Origin: Glaciihabitans arcticus
Lineage (GTDB): Bacteria > Actinomycetota > Actinomycetes > Actinomycetales > Microbacteriaceae
Assembly: GCF_004310685.1 (NCBI RefSeq)
Contig: NZ_SISG01000001.1
Location: forward strand, 1,302,001 to 1,366,000
Reading direction: 5' to 3'
DNA: 64,000 bases
Shown here: one piece after another, positions 62,576-64,000 of the stretch
Numbering within the stretch: position 1 is the first letter of the stretch
How the letters are laid out: each line of letters begins with the position of its first letter
Translations under genes and position numbers: made by a program
The notes under the pieces: generated by a model
What the model saw: the letters and a program-made list of their open reading frames with translations, nothing else
Databases searched by the model: none
What the model was told of the DNA's origin: nothing

Positions 62576-63064
62576 ATGAGCAACGACTGGGGCGCCCCGC
62601 AAACCGACGACTGGCAGCAGCGGGTCGAAGCCGTGTGGGCGACTGCGGATGACCTTGCCGACCGCGACCTCATAGCAGCCATCGATGCGCTGGTCGCTGA
62701 ACGCGGTGCCGACGACGCGGTGGCCGTGTTCGAGGCGGCCTGTGTGCGCGACTCCACGGGACTCGAGACCGAGGCCGAGCCGCTCTACCGCCGCGCCCTC
62801 GAACTCGGTCTCGATGAGACCCGCGAGGTGCGTGCGACGATCCAGCTGGCGTCGACCATCCGCAACCTGGGCAAGGTGGACGAGAGCGTCGCCCTCCTCG
62901 AGCGGCTGCTGGTCGCTCACCCCGCCGACCAGTGGACGGGACCCGCCGCGGCATTCCTCGCGCTGGCACTCGCGAGTCGCGGGAGCGAGCGGGAAGCGGC
63001 ATCCGTAGCCCTGATGGCCCTTGCCGACTACCTGCCTATCTACCAGCGCTCGGTGCGCAGTTAG
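62576..63064 (+). CDS. Tetratricopeptide-like protein, 162 aa
   Basis: The helical protein has TPR-like pairs: LYRRALELGLDETREVRATI, QLASTIRNLGKVDESVALLE and AAAFLALALASRGSEREAAS. This fits the single tetratricopeptide family protein found near tig/clpP in actinobacteria. A scaffolding role is likely; the partner is unknown. Start ATG 62576 gives the acidic N-terminus MSNDWGAPQTDDW; no clear ribosome-binding site is present. Confidence 0.8.
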   Translation: MSNDWGAPQTDDWQQRVEAVWATADDLADRDLIAAIDALVAERGADDAVAVFEAACVRDSTGLETEAEPLYRRALELGLDETREVRATIQLASTIRNLGKVDESVALLERLLVAHPADQWTGPAAAFLALALASRGSEREAASVALMALADYLPIYQRSVRS

Positions 63065-63082
63065 TCGCGGGGTTTCTGCGCA

Positions 63083-63136
63083 GAATGGCCAAAGAGTGCT
63101 GCTCCGCGGCCAACGAAGGTCGATCTCTGGCCATTC
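63083..63136. repeat. Imperfect inverted repeat downstream of the TPR-like gene
   Basis: GAATGGCCA (63083-63091) and TGGCCATTC (63128-63136) are inverted copies; pairing extends with AAGAG and CTCT. The loop is about 36 bases. It precedes the tig terminator region. It may be a stem of the TPR-like gene transcript end or part of a repeat family; only one copy is seen here. Confidence 0.5.
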
Positions 63137-63154
63137 GCGGCGTCGAGGGATGCA

Positions 63155-63190
63155 GAAAGGGCCCGCCACCTCGAAGGTGACGGGCCTTTC
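63155..63190 (-). terminator. Hairpin at the end of tig
   Basis: On the minus strand GAAAGGCCCGTCACC and GGTGGCGGGCCCTTTC pair (one bulge, one G-T) around TTCGA. The tail is not T-rich, but the long stem directly after the tig stop and the convergent TPR-like gene make it a likely terminator for both. Confidence 0.65.
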
Positions 63191-63203
63191 CTAAAAGCGC
63201 GAG

Positions 63204-64000
63204 CTACTTGTGGTCGTGACCGTAGTGCTCGTGGTTCGCAGAACGGCCGTGGCTGTCCTTGGCGCCGCCGTGCTCGTGGCCGCCATCCTGCTCGTGGTCG
63301 GCCGCGATGGCCTCGTCGGAGTCGTCGTCGGCGTTGTCGAAGCCTGCAGTGAACTCGGAGACGTCGACTGCGGCGCCCTTCGAGTCGACGATCTTCGCCT
63401 TGCCGAGAACGACTGCGAGCGCCTTGGAACGGGCGACCTCACCGATCATGGCCGGGATCTGGCCGTTCTTGTCGAGGGCCTGGATGAACTCGCCGGGCTC
63501 CATGCCGTACTGCGCCGCACCCTGGATGAGGTACTGGGTGAGCTCGTTCTGGCTCACCTTGATCTCCTCCTTCTCGGCGATCGAGTCGAGCAGGATCTGG
63601 CTGCGGAAGGTCTTCTCGCTGGATTCGGTGACCTCAGCGCGGTGAACGTCATCTTCAAGGCGGTTCTCACCCTCGAGGTGACGGTGCACCTCGTCCTCGA
63701 CCAGCTTCGCAGGAACGGGGATGTCGACCGACTTGAGCAGCTCGTCGACGATCTGGTCGCGTGCCTCGGCACCCTGGCCGAAGACCTTCGACTTCGCGAT
63801 CTGCTCCTTGAGGTCTGCCTTCAGTTCCTTGATGGTGTCGAACTGGCTGGAGATCTGGGCGAAGTCGTCGTCGGCCTCGGGAAGCTCGCGCTCCTTGACG
63901 GCGAGCAGCGAAACGGTGATCTCCGCCTTCTCGCCGGCGTTGTCGCCACCGAGCAGCTCGGACTCGAACGTGGTGGTCTCGCCCGCGGAGAGCGAGTCGA
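63204..64000 (-). CDS. tig: Trigger factor, C-terminal part, with His-rich tail
   Basis: The gene runs off the right edge; about 265 residues are visible. They cover the end of the PPIase domain ([12 protein letters not shown]) and the helical C-terminal domain: [54 protein letters not shown] and [16 protein letters not shown], as in trigger factor, the ribosome-bound folding chaperone. The last 31 residues contain eight His ([16 protein letters not shown]), a metal-binding-type tail like that of SlyD. It is upstream of clpP1P2, the common order. Confidence 0.95.
   Translation of the reverse strand, partial: DSLSAGETTTFESELLGGDNAGEKAEITVSLLAVKERELPEADDDFAQISSQFDTIKELKADLKEQIAKSKVFGQGAEARDQIVDELLKSVDIPVPAKLVEDEVHRHLEGENRLEDDVHRAEVTESSEKTFRSQILLDSIAEKEEIKVSQNELTQYLIQGAAQYGMEPGEFIQALDKNGQIPAMIGEVARSKALAVVLGKAKIVDSKGAAVDVSEFTAGFDNADDDSDEAIAADHEQDGGHEHGGAKDSHGRSANHEHYGHDHK

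Overview
The window is a high-G+C stretch of an actinobacterial chromosome, most probably from the family Microbacteriaceae. This is judged from the gene order rplU-rpmA-obgE-proB-proA-nadD-rsfS, the type 2 IleRS and ValRS, a DUF222/HNH gene, the VKOR/DsbA pair and paired clpP1/clpP2. It is mostly core chromosome. There is no phage, plasmid, insertion-sequence or CRISPR module.

Layout. Positions 1-5086 hold a TauE/SafE permease, two related small proteins with an FtsK-gamma-like helical region, a flavodoxin-like protein, tRNA-Ala(GGC) and small membrane proteins. Positions 4688-12455 (minus strand) hold the block rplU-rpmA-obgE-proB-VOC-proA-61aa-nadD-581aa-rsfS, with a consensus promoter before rplU. 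Positions 12716-21191 hold membrane proteins, a DUF4031 gene, an operon of a DUF318-type permease with its TIGR03943 partner and a secreted propeller-like protein, RNase E, and a divergent VKOR/DsbA disulfide-forming pair. Positions 21203-26931 form the run ileS-folC-DUF4233-ndk, with overlapping stops and starts as far as ndk, led by a T-box. Positions 27157-31715 hold two secreted low-complexity proteins, an OmpR/HisKA two-component system and a GntR/DUF1648 operon. Positions 31717-37297 hold an oligopeptide-type ABC transporter and a divergent TetR regulator. Positions 37338-51466 hold a proline-rich membrane protein, a DUF222/HNH gene, valS with two coupled small genes, an ArsR-like/MFS operon with an elaborate operator, an APC permease, a methyltransferase with a tandemly duplicated 3' end, an M3 peptidase and a luciferase-like oxidoreductase. 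Positions 51586-56331 encode one 1581-residue secreted protein with about twelve Ig-like repeats. Positions 56389-64000 hold a BenE transporter, clpX, a copper-type cassette (membrane protein, YcnI, CopC), clpP2, clpP1, a TPR-like protein and the 3' part of tig.

Most notable points. (1) A palindromic repeat family has entered the same gene twice: once in the linker of the ileS T-box leader, and once as a double copy in frame inside the IleRS coding region. (2) A GATGAGAG box recurs at three promoters around the two-component system, with 11-bp phasing. (3) An ArsR-like regulator has five TGCAAAG boxes at exact 14-bp steps lying over its own promoter. (4) Many genes carry a -10-like hexamer six or seven bases before the start codon, which suggests leaderless transcripts. 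(5) The TetR gene appears to start at a rare ATT codon. All functions are assigned by reading motifs; no database search was run.
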